From Nonomuraea lactucae (GTDB taxonomy: Bacteria > Actinomycetota > Actinomycetes > Streptosporangiales > Streptosporangiaceae), in NCBI RefSeq assembly GCF_003313395.1, contig NZ_QNFZ01000291.1:1-49531 (forward strand): DNA of 49,531 bases. Reading direction: 5' to 3'. The notes beneath the pieces were generated by a model. The model was not told the origin of the DNA, did not search any database, and saw nothing but the letters and a program-made list of their open reading frames with translations. The position numbers were made by a program, and so were the translations under genes. Positions 17,444-27,626 of the stretch are shown in pieces. Position 1 is the first letter of the stretch; every line of letters starts with the position of its first letter.

Positions 17444-19275
17444 CGGCCCCGCCCCGGCCGGATCGGCCGCATCGGCCGATCCGGCTGCGAACCGGCGGGC
17501 AGCCGCAGGGTGAAGACCGTTCGCGTGCCGGGCACGCTCGTCGCGGTGATCTGGCCGCCGTGGGCCTCGACGAGTTGCCTGACGATGGACAGGCCGAGGC
17601 CGCTGCCTCCGCTCCGCCTGTTGCGGGACTTCTCGGCACGCCAGAAGCGGTCGAACACCCTGGGCAGGTCCTCGGGCTCGATACCGCTGCCGGTGTCGGC
17701 GACCTGGACCTCGATCTCGTCCCCCGCCCGGTGGGCGGCGAGCGTCACCTCGCCGCCCGGCGGGCTGTGGCGTACGGCGTTGGACATCAGGTTGCCCATG
17801 GCCTGGCGGAGCCGTACCGGGTCGGCGACGACCGCCGGATCACCGGCGACGTGGGTGAGCACCGTGACGCCCGCGGCCTCCGCCCCGGCCCGGTGCGCGG
17901 CGGCGACCTGCTCGACCACGTCGCGCAGGAGCAGCCGCTCCGGGTCGAGCCGCAGCGTCCCGGCGTCGGCCGCGGCCAGGACCTGCAGGTCGTCGACGAT
18001 GTGGTTCAGCAGCAGCGCCTCCTCCTGGAGCGAGGCGATCAGGGCGGAGTCGGGCACGGCGACGCCGTCCTGCGCGGCCTCCAGCCACCCGCGGATGTTG
18101 GTCAGCGGTGTGCGCAGCTCGTGCGCGATGTCGCTGACCATGGCCCTGCGTAGCTCCTCGACGCGTTCCCGGCGCTCTGACAGGTCGTTGAAGGCGGCGG
18201 CCAGGTAGCCGACCTCGTCCTTGGTGGTGACCCGGACACGGACGTGCTGCCCGCTCGGATCCCGGGCCGCGTCGGCCAGCGCGCTCAGTGGCCGCACCAG
18301 CCGGACCGCCGTGACCGTGGTCACCGCCACCGTCACCACCAGGACCAGACCGGCTACGCCCGCGATCCGGGCGAGGTTGGCCGGGGACAGGTCGAACACG
18401 GGTGTGACGGGGCCGGAGGACGTGCCCACGAACAGGAGCGCGGGCGGGGCGACGAAGGGGGCGAGTTGCTCGCGCCGCGCCTCCTCCAGGCAGTCGTCGA
18501 CGATCACGATCTCCTTCTGGGTCCCCTTGAACGCCGCCACGAAGTCCCCGCGCAGCGACACGTCCTCGGGGTTCGGCACGGCGTGGCGCCGCGCGCAGGC
18601 CACCACGAGCTTCCGCAGCTCCTTGAGGGCACGGGCCTCTGTCTTGGTGGGATTCTCGAGGCCGCTGGGACGACACAGGACGCTGGACGGCTCAAGAGCC
18701 GAATGGGGAGCCCGGAGCCGGGGCCGCCCACTCGCTCCGGCGGCCACCTGCGCCCTGACTCCCACATTGGACAGGCACTGGAGCCGCTCACGGGCGAGAC
18801 GCTCGAGTCGCTCTCGTTCCCGGGTGGGAAGGAGGTACGGCCCGACGGCACGCGGATCGATGCGTGAGCCGGTCGAGCCGGTCGAGCCGATCTCCTGTCC
18901 CGGGCCGGCGGTCGTGTTCAGGGGGTCGATGACCGCCGAAGCGCGGGCCGGCAGCGTCGGCTGCCCCGGACCGGAGCCGGCTAGGACCCGGCGTTCCAGC
19001 GTCGTCAGGGTGATGCCGCGGCCGGTCGCCTCGGCCAGCTCCCGGACGGTCCCGCGCACCCCGTCCCAGTCCCGGTGGCGGGCCGCGTAGCCGGTCAGCG
19101 CGTCCCGGATCCTGGTGTCGTCGGCCAGGACCTGACCGCGTTCCTGCTCGATCGCCAGGGTGGTGCCGCGGAACACGAGCCAGGCGGTCGAGCCGACCGA
19201 CAGCAGCGCGATCAGGATGGAGGTGCTCAGCAGCCGCGCCAGGAGGCTGTTGCGCAGCGGGATCCTACGCGCCAC
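17440..19275 (-). CDS. Membrane sensor histidine kinase
   Basis: A 611-residue kinase. A first membrane segment lies near residues 10-32, followed by an extracytoplasmic sensor region to about residue 310 and a second membrane segment ([20 protein letters not shown]). HAMP, then HisKA with SDIAHELRTPLTN (phospho-acceptor His385), then an ATPase domain with NLMSNAVRHSP and GSGLGLSIVRQLVEAHGG. The signal is not evident. GTG start at 19275 overlaps the response regulator gene by 11 bases, so both are one transcript. The stop codon overlaps the convergent chitinase stop by 3 bases. Orientation next to an efflux operon suggests an envelope-stress or antimicrobial sensor, by inference. Confidence 0.92.
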   Translation of the reverse strand: MARRIPLRNSLLARLLSTSILIALLSVGSTAWLVFRGTTLAIEQERGQVLADDTRIRDALTGYAARHRDWDGVRGTVRELAEATGRGITLTTLERRVLAGSGPGQPTLPARASAVIDPLNTTAGPGQEIGSTGSTGSRIDPRAVGPYLLPTRERERLERLARERLQCLSNVGVRAQVAAGASGRPRLRAPHSALEPSSVLCRPSGLENPTKTEARALKELRKLVVACARRHAVPNPEDVSLRGDFVAAFKGTQKEIVIVDDCLEEARREQLAPFVAPPALLFVGTSSGPVTPVFDLSPANLARIAGVAGLVLVVTVAVTTVTAVRLVRPLSALADAARDPSGQHVRVRVTTKDEVGYLAAAFNDLSERRERVEELRRAMVSDIAHELRTPLTNIRGWLEAAQDGVAVPDSALIASLQEEALLLNHIVDDLQVLAAADAGTLRLDPERLLLRDVVEQVAAAHRAGAEAAGVTVLTHVAGDPAVVADPVRLRQAMGNLMSNAVRHSPPGGEVTLAAHRAGDEIEVQVADTGSGIEPEDLPRVFDRFWRAEKSRNRRSGGSGLGLSIVRQLVEAHGGQITATSVPGTRTVFTLRLPAGSQPDRPMRPIRPGRGR

Positions 19276-19963
19276 GGCGCCCGCCGGTCAGCTTGTAGCC
19301 GAGGCCGAACACGGTCAGCAGCAGCTCGGGGGCGCTGGGATCCGTCTCGACCTTCCTGCGCAGGTTCAGGATGTGCATGTCGACGGCGCGTTCGGTCGAG
19401 GCCCGGTCGTAGCCCTCGGTGCACTCCAGCAGCTGGCGCCGGGAGAAGACGCGGCCGGGCGCGGCGGCCATGGCCTGGAGTATCCGGAACTCGCCCGGAG
19501 TGCAGGTCACCGGCCGGTCGCGGCAGGTCACCTCATGTCTGGCCGGATCCACGACGAGAGGGCCGACGCGCAGCGCCCGCTGCCCGGAGAGGCCCGAGGG
19601 CCGGGCGCGCCGCAGCAGGGTGCGGACCCTGGCCATCAGCTCGCGTGGGCTGAACGGCTTGGTCACGTAGTCGTCCGCGCCGAGTTCGAGACCGCGCAGC
19701 AGATCGTCCTCCGTGGAGCGGGCGGTCAGCATGAGCACCGGCAGGTCGCCTTCGCCGCGCACCCGGCGGCACACCGTGGTCCCGTCCACGCCGGGCAGCA
19801 TCCAGTCGAGCAGGAGCAGGTCCGGCGGCTGCCTGAAGACCTCGTCCATGGCCGCCTGGCCGTCGTGCACCACGGTGACGGTGTGGCCTTCGAGTTCGAG
19901 GTAGCGGCGGATCAACGCGGCCTGCTTTTCGTCGTCCTCGGCGACCAGAACGTACGCGCACAT
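19265..19963 (-). CDS. OmpR-family response regulator
   Basis: A 232-residue regulator. The receiver domain has acidic residues Asp10/Asp11, phospho-acceptor Asp53 in LLLLDWMLPGVDG, and the K in VTKPFSPREL. The C-terminus is a winged helix (ILNLRRKVETDPSAPELL, FGLGYKL). It partners the overlapping histidine kinase. The divergent lipoprotein/efflux operon begins 177 bases away, and the gap has two pairs of TGAC half sites 11 bases apart, the spacing expected for OmpR-type dimers. It therefore probably controls that operon and possibly itself. Confidence 0.93.
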   Translation of the reverse strand: MCAYVLVAEDDEKQAALIRRYLELEGHTVTVVHDGQAAMDEVFRQPPDLLLLDWMLPGVDGTTVCRRVRGEGDLPVLMLTARSTEDDLLRGLELGADDYVTKPFSPRELMARVRTLLRRARPSGLSGQRALRVGPLVVDPARHEVTCRDRPVTCTPGEFRILQAMAAAPGRVFSRRQLLECTEGYDRASTERAVDMHILNLRRKVETDPSAPELLLTVFGLGYKLTGGRRGA

Positions 19964-20031
19964 GGCCTCGATGCTAGAGGCGCGACCACTGGGTCAAGGG
20001 GCGGTCGAGGAGTGAGGAGAGTCATCCCGCA

Positions 20032-20119
20032 CTCTGACGGCTCTCTGACATGCGTGTGCCTCCGGCCTCCCGGCGATACGCGAGAAACAGGTCGTCGCCG
20101 GGCTGACAACTTCATGACA
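20032..20119. promoter_or_regulatory. Direct-repeat operator candidates (TGAC, 11-bp period)
   Basis: CTCTGAC occurs at 20032-20038 and again at 20043-20049, exactly 11 bases apart. TGACA occurs at 20104-20108 and 20115-20119, again 11 bases apart. Tandem half sites one helical turn apart are typical of OmpR-family binding. The second pair ends 21 bases before the lipoprotein ATG. Confidence 0.5.
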
Positions 20120-20140
20120 TGGGCGGGCCATGGTTGCCGC

Positions 20141-20755
20141 ATGACGAAATTCGCGAACGTACTGACCGGCGCCTTCGCCGTGACGGCTCTCGTCCTCGGC
20201 ACCGGCTGCTCCGCGAGCGCGGACGGCGGGGACGCGGGCGGCACCCGAGGCGATGTGGCGTCCCTCGCGCACAAGGACGGACAGAGCAAGAAGAAGGAGT
20301 CACCCGGCCGCGCCGCCTCCGGGACGGACCGCCCCCAGATCCGCCTCGACACCTCGGAGCGGGAGAAGCTGGACATGTACCAGCCCTACCTGTCATGCCT
20401 GAAGGAGCACGGGGTGCCGGTCCAGAAGGGCGGCGGAGGGCCGGCGGGCAACAAACCGGCGCCGGACCCGTCGAAGCTGTACTACCCGAGCGTGGACGTG
20501 TCCAAGTACCCCGCCGCGGTGAAGGCGTGCGACGGGAAGATGCCCCAGCAGCCGCCGGAGCTCGACCCGAAGAAGAATCCCCGTTACCTGGACGACTTCC
20601 GCGCCTGGATCAAGTGCATGGACGGCCGGGGAGTCAAGGTCGACGCACTCCCTGACGGCAGCGGCTTCAACTGGCGCGAGGTCACCGTGTCCGACGCCGA
20701 ACGGGACCGGATCGTGGACGAGTGCGAGATGGAAGCGTTCGGTGGCCGCGACTGA
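20141..20755 (+). CDS. Putative lipoprotein of the efflux operon
   Basis: A 204-residue secreted lipoprotein. The signal peptide MTKFANVLTGAFAVTALVLGTGC ends in a lipobox, with the lipidated Cys23. A Lys/Ser/Asp-rich linker follows. The mature part has two similar short motifs, YLSCLKEHGVPV and WIKCMDGRGVKV, each with one Cys, which suggests an internal duplication with a possible disulfide. I do not recognise the family's function. Such proteins often precede HlyD/MacB-type exporters in actinomycetes. The following adaptor gene overlaps its end by 14 bases, so it is the first gene of a four-gene operon, probably under the adjacent two-component system. Confidence 0.8.
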   Translation: MTKFANVLTGAFAVTALVLGTGCSASADGGDAGGTRGDVASLAHKDGQSKKKESPGRAASGTDRPQIRLDTSEREKLDMYQPYLSCLKEHGVPVQKGGGGPAGNKPAPDPSKLYYPSVDVSKYPAAVKACDGKMPQQPPELDPKKNPRYLDDFRAWIKCMDGRGVKVDALPDGSGFNWREVTVSDAERDRIVDECEMEAFGGRD

Positions 20756-21995
20756 TCATCCTGGGCCCGGGACGGAAGGCCGCGCGGGGGACGACCGTGG
20801 CCTCCGTTCCGGGCGTCCCAGGGCCTGGGTCCTGGTCGTCACCGTGGCCGTCCTCCTGGCGGGCGGTGTCTGCGCGGCCCTGGTGGCGGCGGGCGGAGGC
20901 GGGAACAGGGGCGCCGCCCCCAAGGCCGGCCCGAAGGTCGCGAGCGTCGCCGTCACCAGGACCGATCTGTCGGACTCCAGGGAGATGGAGGGCACCCTCG
21001 GCTTCGGCGCGTCCCGAACCATCAAGGGCGCCGCCGGCGGCAGGGTCACCTGGCTGCCCCGGGTCGGCGCCACCGTGAAACGCGGCAGGCAGCTGTACCG
21101 GGTCGACGACCGGCCCGCCGTGGTCTTCTACGGCGGCACGCCCATGTACCGCAGGCTCGGCACCGCCGGCGCGGTCGGCCGGGACGTGCGGGTGGTCGCC
21201 GACAACCTCAGGGCGCTCGGCTACGACATCGGGGCCCAGCCGCCCCCGGGCACCACCGTCCGGCCGCGGGCCGCCGCTCGCCGAACCGCCCCTCCTGGTG
21301 GCTCCCCTTCCAGGACCCCCGCTCCCGGCACGCGGTCCCGCCCGGTGACGGTCAAGGGGGGCGACGGGGTTCTCACCTCCTCCCTGATCGCCGCGATCAA
21401 GCGCTGGCAGCCCACCGCCGGCATGGAACCGACCGGCGTCCTCGACGTCACCGACGTCGTGGTGACGCAGGGCGCGGTGCGGGTCGGCAAGCTCGACGCC
21501 CAGCTCGGAGACGAGGCGTCCGCCGAGCTGCTGACCCTCACCGCCACCAAGAAGACGGTGACCGTACCGGTGGACGTGCTGGACATCGGCTCGATCAGGA
21601 AGGGCCAACGGGTCAGCGTCGCCCTGCCCGGCCGGTCCACGACCCCCGGCAGGGTCACCGCGATCAGCACGATCATCCAGGGCACCGGGGACGACCGAGA
21701 CGGCGCCGCCGGGAACCCGTCCCAGCAGCTCGACGTCACCGTCTCGCTGAAGAACGCGAAGGCCGTACGCGGCGTGGACGCCGCGAACGTGAAGGTGCGG
21801 TTCGCCGCGAAGACTCGCAAGGACGTCCTCGTCGTCCCGGTGGGCGCCCTGCTCGCCCTGAGCGAGGGCGGCTACGGCGTCCGGGTGCCGGGCGGCAGGC
21901 TCGTCGCCGTCGAGACCGGGATGTTCGCCAAGGGCCTGGTGGAGGTCAGCGGCGAAGGAATCGCCGAGGGAACGAAGGTGGAGACGGCCTCATGA
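20742..21995 (+). CDS. HlyD-like membrane adaptor with peptidoglycan-binding domain
   Basis: A 417-residue protein with one membrane segment near residues 27-50 ([19 protein letters not shown]). The outer part has a lipoyl/barrel-sandwich-like stretch ([20 protein letters not shown]) and a peptidoglycan-binding-like section (LRALGYDIG ... [18 protein letters not shown]). A C-terminal beta-domain follows, with [12 protein letters not shown] and [12 protein letters not shown]. It likely links the MacB-type transporter to its cargo across the cell wall. GTG start at 20742 overlaps the lipoprotein gene, and the stop overlaps the ATPase start (ATGA). Confidence 0.85.
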   Translation: MAATDHPGPGTEGRAGDDRGLRSGRPRAWVLVVTVAVLLAGGVCAALVAAGGGGNRGAAPKAGPKVASVAVTRTDLSDSREMEGTLGFGASRTIKGAAGGRVTWLPRVGATVKRGRQLYRVDDRPAVVFYGGTPMYRRLGTAGAVGRDVRVVADNLRALGYDIGAQPPPGTTVRPRAAARRTAPPGGSPSRTPAPGTRSRPVTVKGGDGVLTSSLIAAIKRWQPTAGMEPTGVLDVTDVVVTQGAVRVGKLDAQLGDEASAELLTLTATKKTVTVPVDVLDIGSIRKGQRVSVALPGRSTTPGRVTAISTIIQGTGDDRDGAAGNPSQQLDVTVSLKNAKAVRGVDAANVKVRFAAKTRKDVLVVPVGALLALSEGGYGVRVPGGRLVAVETGMFAKGLVEVSGEGIAEGTKVETAS

Positions 21996-22684
21996 CCCCG
22001 GTCCTCGCCGTCCGGGACGCGAGCATGGCCTACCCGGGCGGCGTACGCGCCCTCGACCAGGTCTCGCTGACCATCGAGCAAGGCGAACTGCTCGCCATCG
22101 TCGGCCCGTCCGGATCCGGAAAGTCCACGCTGCTCAACATCATGGGCACCCTGGACCGGCCCACCAGCGGCAGCGTGACGATCGGCGGCCAGGACGCCAC
22201 CGGCCTGCCCGACCGTCAGTTGTCCGCCCTGCGGGGGCGGCGGCTGGGCTTCGTCTTCCAGCAGTTCCACCTGACCGACGGGCTCACCGCCATGGAGAAC
22301 GTCGCCACCGGCCTGCTCTACGCCGGGGTGCCCAGGCGGCGCCGACGCGCGCTGGCCACCGAGGCCCTGGCGCGGGTCGGCCTGGCGCACCGGACCGGCC
22401 ATCTCCCGCACCGGCTCTCCGGTGGGGAGCGGCAGCGGGTCGCCATCGCCCGCGCACTGGTCAACGAGCCGGCGCTGGTACTCGCCGACGAGCCCACCGG
22501 GGCACTCGACACCGCGAACGGCGCCGCCGTCCTGTCCCTGCTGACCGAGTTGAACGAGGAGGGCACCACCATCGCGATCATCACGCACGACCGGGACATC
22601 GCCGCACGGCTGCCCCGCCGCGTCGAGCTCGTGGACGGCCGCCTCGTCTCGGACACCTCCGTCCCGACTGGAACCCCACGATGA
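21992..22684 (+). CDS. ABC transporter ATPase, MacB/LolD type
   Basis: A 230-residue ATPase. Walker A is GPSGSGKST at residues 38-46, the Q-loop is FVFQQFHL, the signature is [15 protein letters not shown], and Walker B is [12 protein letters not shown] with the H-loop in IITHD. The pattern matches ATPases that serve FtsX/MacB permeases and mechanically drive export of peptides, lipoproteins or drugs. It overlaps both neighbours by 4 bases (ATGA), which indicates tight co-translation with the adaptor and permease. Confidence 0.95.
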   Translation: MTPVLAVRDASMAYPGGVRALDQVSLTIEQGELLAIVGPSGSGKSTLLNIMGTLDRPTSGSVTIGGQDATGLPDRQLSALRGRRLGFVFQQFHLTDGLTAMENVATGLLYAGVPRRRRRALATEALARVGLAHRTGHLPHRLSGGERQRVAIARALVNEPALVLADEPTGALDTANGAAVLSLLTELNEEGTTIAIITHDRDIAARLPRRVELVDGRLVSDTSVPTGTPR

Positions 22685-23895
22685 CCGACCTTTCCTCCCC
22701 CGTCAGGCCGGTCCGCCTGGCGCCCGCCGACCTCCTCGGCCTCGGCCTGCTGGGCATCCGCACCCGCAAGCTCCGTGCGACCCTGTCGGCGCTCGGGATC
22801 TCCATCGGCATCGCCACGATGATCGTGGTGACCGGGATCCCGGCCTCCAGCCACAACGCGCTGATGGCCGAGTTGTCCGCGCTCGGCACCAACATGCTGC
22901 GCGCGGAGCCGATCCCCGACGGGCAGTCACCCGTGCCGCTGCCCGAGCACTCGATCGGCATGGTCCGCCGCATCGGCCCGGTCACCATGGTGAGCGCGGT
23001 CGCGAACACCCACGCCGTCGTCCGCCGCTCCGACCGGATCGCCCCCAACGACTACTCCGGCCTGACCGTGCTGGCGGCCAAGCATGACCTGCTGGGCGCG
23101 GTGGGCGGTGGCGTGGCCTCGGGCCGGTTCTTCAGCCGGGCCGACGAGCGGTTCCCCACCGCGGTGCTCGGCTCCCGGGCGGCGACCCGCCTCGGCCTCG
23201 GCGAGGTCGCCCCGGGGAGGGCGGCTCCGCAGATCTACGTCAACGAACGCTGGTTCACCGTGATCGGCGTTCTCGACCCCGTCGCCCTGGCACCCGACCT
23301 CGACCAGACCGTCCTCGTGGGCTGGCCCGCCGCCCGTGAGCTGCTGAGGTTCGACGGTCACCCCACGGTGATCTACGTCCGGGCGCGAGAGTCCAAGCTG
23401 GAGGACGTCCGGGGGGTTCTGGCCGCCACGGTCCTGCCCGAGCTGCCTGGACAGGTCACGGTCAGCCGCCCCTCCGACGCGCTGGCCGCCAAGCGCGCCA
23501 CCCAGAACTCGTACTCCTCGCTCTTCCTGGGCCTCGCCGGGGTCGCGCTGCTGGTCGGCGGGATCGGCGTCGCCAACACGATGTTCATCTCGGTGCTCGA
23601 GCGCCGCCGCGAGATCGGGCTGCGCCGCGCGCTGGGGGCGAGCCGGGGGCAGATCCGGGGACAGTTCCTCATCGAGTCCGTGGCGCTGTCCGGCCTGGGC
23701 GGCCTGGCCGGAACCCTGCTGGGCGTCCTCGTCACGGTCGGCTACGCCACCTACCAGGGCTGGCCCCCGGTCGTTCCCCTCGGCTCGGTGGCAGGCGGCT
23801 GCTTCGGCGCTCTCGTGGTCGGCGTGACGGCGGGGGTCTACCCTTCCGTCCGCGCTTCCCGCCTGCCCCCGACCGAGGCCCTGTCAGCGACCTAG
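22681..23895 (+). CDS. MacB/FtsX-type ABC permease
   Basis: A 404-residue permease. The first membrane helix lies near residues 35-55 ([20 protein letters not shown]). A large extracytoplasmic MacB-like domain covers about 60-270. Three C-terminal helices form the FtsX domain, with [23 protein letters not shown] across the first helix end, then [21 protein letters not shown]. It completes the four-gene exporter operon. Cargo is unknown. Candidates are antimicrobial peptides or the lipoprotein encoded upstream. Next to an antibiotic cluster, a role in self-resistance is possible, but the operon is more likely general envelope defence. Confidence 0.92.
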   Translation: MTDLSSPVRPVRLAPADLLGLGLLGIRTRKLRATLSALGISIGIATMIVVTGIPASSHNALMAELSALGTNMLRAEPIPDGQSPVPLPEHSIGMVRRIGPVTMVSAVANTHAVVRRSDRIAPNDYSGLTVLAAKHDLLGAVGGGVASGRFFSRADERFPTAVLGSRAATRLGLGEVAPGRAAPQIYVNERWFTVIGVLDPVALAPDLDQTVLVGWPAARELLRFDGHPTVIYVRARESKLEDVRGVLAATVLPELPGQVTVSRPSDALAAKRATQNSYSSLFLGLAGVALLVGGIGVANTMFISVLERRREIGLRRALGASRGQIRGQFLIESVALSGLGGLAGTLLGVLVTVGYATYQGWPPVVPLGSVAGGCFGALVVGVTAGVYPSVRASRLPPTEALSAT

Positions 23896-23916
23896 CGCGC
23901 GGCATACGGTGCCCCC

Positions 23917-25941
23917 ATGAGCTATCGCGTCGCCATGGACATCGGGGGCACCTTCACCGACGTCGTCTGCTACGACGAGAAGACCGGGACGGTCGTGGCG
24001 GCGAAGGCGTCCACCACGCCCCACGACCTCGCGGAGGGCGTGTTCGCCGCGCTGGCCCGGGTCGTCGAGGACCCCGCGGACATCGCCTACTTCGTGCACG
24101 GCACCACCCAGGGGCTCAACGCCCTGCTGGAGCGCAAGGGGGCCCGCGTGCTGCTGCTCGCCGGCGCGGGGGCCGGGGACGTCTACCACATCGCCCGCGG
24201 CAACCGGGACCGCATGTTCGACCTGCGCTACCGCAAGCCCGAGCCGCTGGTGCCGCGCGAGGACGTCATGGAGATCGGCGGCCGCCTCGACTGGCGCGGC
24301 CACGAGCTCGTCCCCCTCGACGAACGATCCGTACGGCGGGCGGCCCGGCGCGCCCGCGACGAGGGCTTCGACGCGGTGGCCGTCTGCCTGCTGTTCGCCC
24401 ACGCCGACCCCGCCCACGAGCTGCGGGCGGGCGAGATCCTGCGCGAGGAGCTCGGCGACGAGGTCATGATCGTGCTGTCCCATCAGGTCTCGCGCGAGTG
24501 GCGCGAGTACGAGCGCACCTCCTCGGCCGTGCTCGAGGCGTACACCGGCCCGGTCGTGCGCCGCTATCTCGCCGAGGTCGAACGGCGCTTCGCAGAGCGC
24601 GGGCTGACCGTGCCCGTGCACGTCATGCAGTCGTCCGGCGGCCTGGTCAACGCCGCGTACGCCCGGCGCAGGCCGTTGCGGACCCTCCTGTCCGGTCCCG
24701 TGGGCGGCACCATGGGCGGCGTCGCCGCGGCCCGCCTCCTCGGCCGCCGCAACGTCATCTGCGTGGACATGGGAGGCACCTCGTTCGACGTCTCGCTGGT
24801 CGTCGACGGCCGTCCGGACGTGAGCGCCGAGGCGCGCATCGAGGGCCACCCCGTGCTGATGCCGATCGTGAACCTGCACACCATCGGCGCCGGCGGCGGC
24901 TCCCTCGCCTACGCCGAGGCGGGCGCGCTGCGGGTGGGCCCCGAGTCCGCCGGCGCGGTGCCCGGCCCCGCATGTTACGGCAGGGGCGGCACGCGGCCCA
25001 CCGTCACCGACGCCAACGTGGTGCTCGGCCGGGTGGACCCGGCGTGGTTCGCGGGCGGCCTGATGGACCTCGACGTGGACGCGGCCGGCGTCGCCGTCGC
25101 CGCGCTGGCCGACGAGGTCGGCCTGGATCCGCTGAGCCTCGCCGAAGGCGTCTGCGCGGTGGCCAACGCCAAGATGGCGCAGGCGATCCGCACGCTCACC
25201 GTGGAGCACGGGGTGGAGCCGCGCGACTTCGCGCTGGTGGCCTTCGGCGGGGCGGGCGCCATGCACGCCGCCTTCATCGCCAGGGAGCTCGGCGTCTCCG
25301 AGGTGGTCATCCCGCGCTTCCCCGGGGCGTTCTCCGCCTGGGGCATGCTGGAGGCCGACGTGCGGCGCGACCTGACCCACCCCTACTTCCGGCAGCAGGA
25401 CGCCCTCGACGGGGCCGACATGGCCGGCCGGTTCGCCGCGCTGGCGGCCGAGGCGCTGGACGCGCTCGCCGAGCAGGGCGTGCCAGCCGACCGGCGCCGG
25501 GTGGAGCACGCCGTGGACATGCGCTACGAGGGCCAGGACTACACCCTCACCATCCCGCTGCGCGCGGCCGGTGAGCCGGCCGGGCCGGGCTTCCTGCCGG
25601 AGATCTCGGCCCGCTTCGCCGAGGCGCACACCGGCCGGTACGGCCACGCCACCCCCGAGGCGGCGGTGGAGTTCGTGATGCTGCGCAGCACCGGCCTCGG
25701 CTCCTTCCCGCGCGCCGCGGCCGGCGTGCCGGCAGCCCACGGTGAGGCCGCGCCGGCCGTACGAGATGTGATCTTCGACGGCGCGGCGCACGCCACCCCG
25801 GTGCTGCGGCGCGCCGCCCTCGACGGCGAGCTGACCGGGCCGGCCATCGTGGTGGAGGAGACCGCCACCACGGTCATCCCGCCGGGATGCCTGGCCGTCG
25901 TCGACGACAACGGATTCCTCATCGTGAAGGTGGACCAGTGA
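23917..25941 (+). CDS. hyuA: Hydantoinase/oxoprolinase subunit A
   Basis: A 674-residue HyuA-family protein. The ATPase-like start DIGGTFTDVVCYDEKTG, HGTTQGLNALLERKGA, LLSGPVGGTMGG, DMGGTSFDVSLV and CYGRGGTRPTVTDANV are all family hallmarks. The family performs ATP-driven ring opening of hydantoins, 5-oxoproline or related amides together with subunit B. ATG start at 23917; the end overlaps hyuB by 4 bases (GTGA). The substrate cannot be read from sequence. No transporter or regulator of its own is adjacent. Confidence 0.93.
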   Translation: MSYRVAMDIGGTFTDVVCYDEKTGTVVAAKASTTPHDLAEGVFAALARVVEDPADIAYFVHGTTQGLNALLERKGARVLLLAGAGAGDVYHIARGNRDRMFDLRYRKPEPLVPREDVMEIGGRLDWRGHELVPLDERSVRRAARRARDEGFDAVAVCLLFAHADPAHELRAGEILREELGDEVMIVLSHQVSREWREYERTSSAVLEAYTGPVVRRYLAEVERRFAERGLTVPVHVMQSSGGLVNAAYARRRPLRTLLSGPVGGTMGGVAAARLLGRRNVICVDMGGTSFDVSLVVDGRPDVSAEARIEGHPVLMPIVNLHTIGAGGGSLAYAEAGALRVGPESAGAVPGPACYGRGGTRPTVTDANVVLGRVDPAWFAGGLMDLDVDAAGVAVAALADEVGLDPLSLAEGVCAVANAKMAQAIRTLTVEHGVEPRDFALVAFGGAGAMHAAFIARELGVSEVVIPRFPGAFSAWGMLEADVRRDLTHPYFRQQDALDGADMAGRFAALAAEALDALAEQGVPADRRRVEHAVDMRYEGQDYTLTIPLRAAGEPAGPGFLPEISARFAEAHTGRYGHATPEAAVEFVMLRSTGLGSFPRAAAGVPAAHGEAAPAVRDVIFDGAAHATPVLRRAALDGELTGPAIVVEETATTVIPPGCLAVVDDNGFLIVKVDQ

Positions 25942-27575
25942 TCGACCCTGTCCGTACGGAGATCATCCGCTGCGCGCTCGTCCAGGCGGCGGAGGACATG
26001 AACACCACCCTCATCCGCAGCTCCTACACCCCCGTCATCTACGAGGGCAAGGACTGTGCGGTGGCGCTGCTCGACCGCGACCACAACGTGCTCGGCCAGT
26101 CGTCCGGGCTGCCGATCTTCCTGGGCAACCTAGAGGTGTGCAGCCGGGAGACCGAGCTCCGTCACGGGCCGGACGTGTGGCGGGAGGGCGACATCTGGCT
26201 GCTCAACGACTCTTACATCGGCGGCACCCACCTCAACGACGTCACCGTCTACGGGCCCATCTTCGCCGGCGGCGAGCTGGCCGGGTTCGCCGCGTCGCGA
26301 GCGCACTGGATCGACGTGGGCTCCAAGGACCCGGGCGGTTCCATGGACTCGACGTCGATCTTCCAGGAAGGGCTGCGGCTCGGCCCGGTCAAGGCGTACG
26401 AGGGGGGCCGGCCGCTCCGCGACCTGCACGAGGTGATCGCCGCGAACGTCCGCTTCCCCCACGCCACGCTCGGCGACCTGCGCGCCCAGGTGAGCTGCGT
26501 CATGATGGGGCAGCGGCGGCTGACGGAGATCATCTCCCGCTGGGGCCTGGAGACCGTGCTGGCCGCCCGCGACGAGATCTTCGCCCAGACCGAGCGCATG
26601 GAACGGGCCGCCATCGCCGCCCTCCCCGACGGGGTGTACCAGGCCGGCGGGCACCTCGACAACGACGGCATCGACCTCGGCACCCCGCTGCCGGTCAACG
26701 TCACGATCACGGTGTCCGGCGAGTCGATGCGCGTGGACCTGACCGACTGCGCCGACCAGGCGCTCGGCCCGGTCAACTGCGGCGCCGCGCAGGCGGTCGC
26801 CGCCGTGCGGGTCGGCTACAAGCTGCTGGTGTCCGGCGACGTGCCGCTCAACGGCGGCTCCTTCCGGCCGCTGACCGTGGAGACCAGGCCGGGCTCCATG
26901 CTGGCCGCCCGGTCGCCGGCGGCCTGCCAGTACTACTACTCCCACCTCGGGCTGCTCATCGACCTGGTGGTCAAGGCGCTGGCGCCCGTCATGCCCGACC
27001 GGGTGGCCGCCGCCTCCTACGGCGACTCCATGATCGTCCAGTTCTGCGGCACCGACCCGCGTACCGGGAAGCCGTACGTCTCCCAGGAGGCCACCGTCGG
27101 CGGCTGGGGCGCCTGGGACGGCGGCGACGGCGAGACGTGCCTGATCAACAATGTCAACGGCTCGCTGCGTGACATGCCGATCGAGGTTCTGGAGACGCTG
27201 TTCCCGGTCCGGGTGACCCGCTATGAGACGCGCCACGGCAGCGGCGGCGCGGGCCGCTGGCGCGGCGGCGACGGGGTGGTCCGCGAGTACGAGTTCTGCG
27301 CCGACGTCTCGCTGTCGCTGTGGTTCGAGCGTTCGGTCACCCCCGCCTGGGGGCTGGCGGGCGGTGAGGCGGGCGCACCGCCGCGGGTGATCCTCAATCC
27401 GGGCGGTGCGGGGGAACGGCACGTGCTCAAGGTCAACGCGCTGCCGGTGAGGGCGGGGGACGTCCTGCGCTGCGAGACCGGCGGAGGGGGCGGCTACGGC
27501 CCGCCCGCGCACCACCCGGTCAGCGAGGCGGCCGGCCCCATCCCGTCGGCGCGCCACCGCGCCCCGGGAGGATGA
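25938..27575 (+). CDS. hyuB: Hydantoinase/oxoprolinase subunit B
   Basis: A 545-residue HyuB-family protein. It starts IDPVRTEIIRCALVQAAEDM and contains DIWLLNDSYIGGTHLNDVTV and GHLDNDGIDLG. The C-terminus has the typical YETRHGSGGAGRWRGGDGVV block. GTG start at 25938 overlaps the hyuA stop. Subunits A and B together form the ATP-dependent ring-opening amidohydrolase. The C-terminal GGGGGYGPP segment is normal for the family. Function on 5-oxoproline, hydantoin or another cyclic imide is undecided. Confidence 0.93.
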   Translation: MIDPVRTEIIRCALVQAAEDMNTTLIRSSYTPVIYEGKDCAVALLDRDHNVLGQSSGLPIFLGNLEVCSRETELRHGPDVWREGDIWLLNDSYIGGTHLNDVTVYGPIFAGGELAGFAASRAHWIDVGSKDPGGSMDSTSIFQEGLRLGPVKAYEGGRPLRDLHEVIAANVRFPHATLGDLRAQVSCVMMGQRRLTEIISRWGLETVLAARDEIFAQTERMERAAIAALPDGVYQAGGHLDNDGIDLGTPLPVNVTITVSGESMRVDLTDCADQALGPVNCGAAQAVAAVRVGYKLLVSGDVPLNGGSFRPLTVETRPGSMLAARSPAACQYYYSHLGLLIDLVVKALAPVMPDRVAAASYGDSMIVQFCGTDPRTGKPYVSQEATVGGWGAWDGGDGETCLINNVNGSLRDMPIEVLETLFPVRVTRYETRHGSGGAGRWRGGDGVVREYEFCADVSLSLWFERSVTPAWGLAGGEAGAPPRVILNPGGAGERHVLKVNALPVRAGDVLRCETGGGGGYGPPAHHPVSEAAGPIPSARHRAPGG

Positions 27576-27626
27576 GGCTGTCGACCGTGACGCCTCGTAT
27601 AGCCTGATTACTGTTGGTTTGGGGCA

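Noticed and set aside
23896-27575. Linking hyuA/hyuB functionally to the exporter operon
   Set aside because: Same strand but no overlap or shared theme; a 21-base gap alone is weak evidence.
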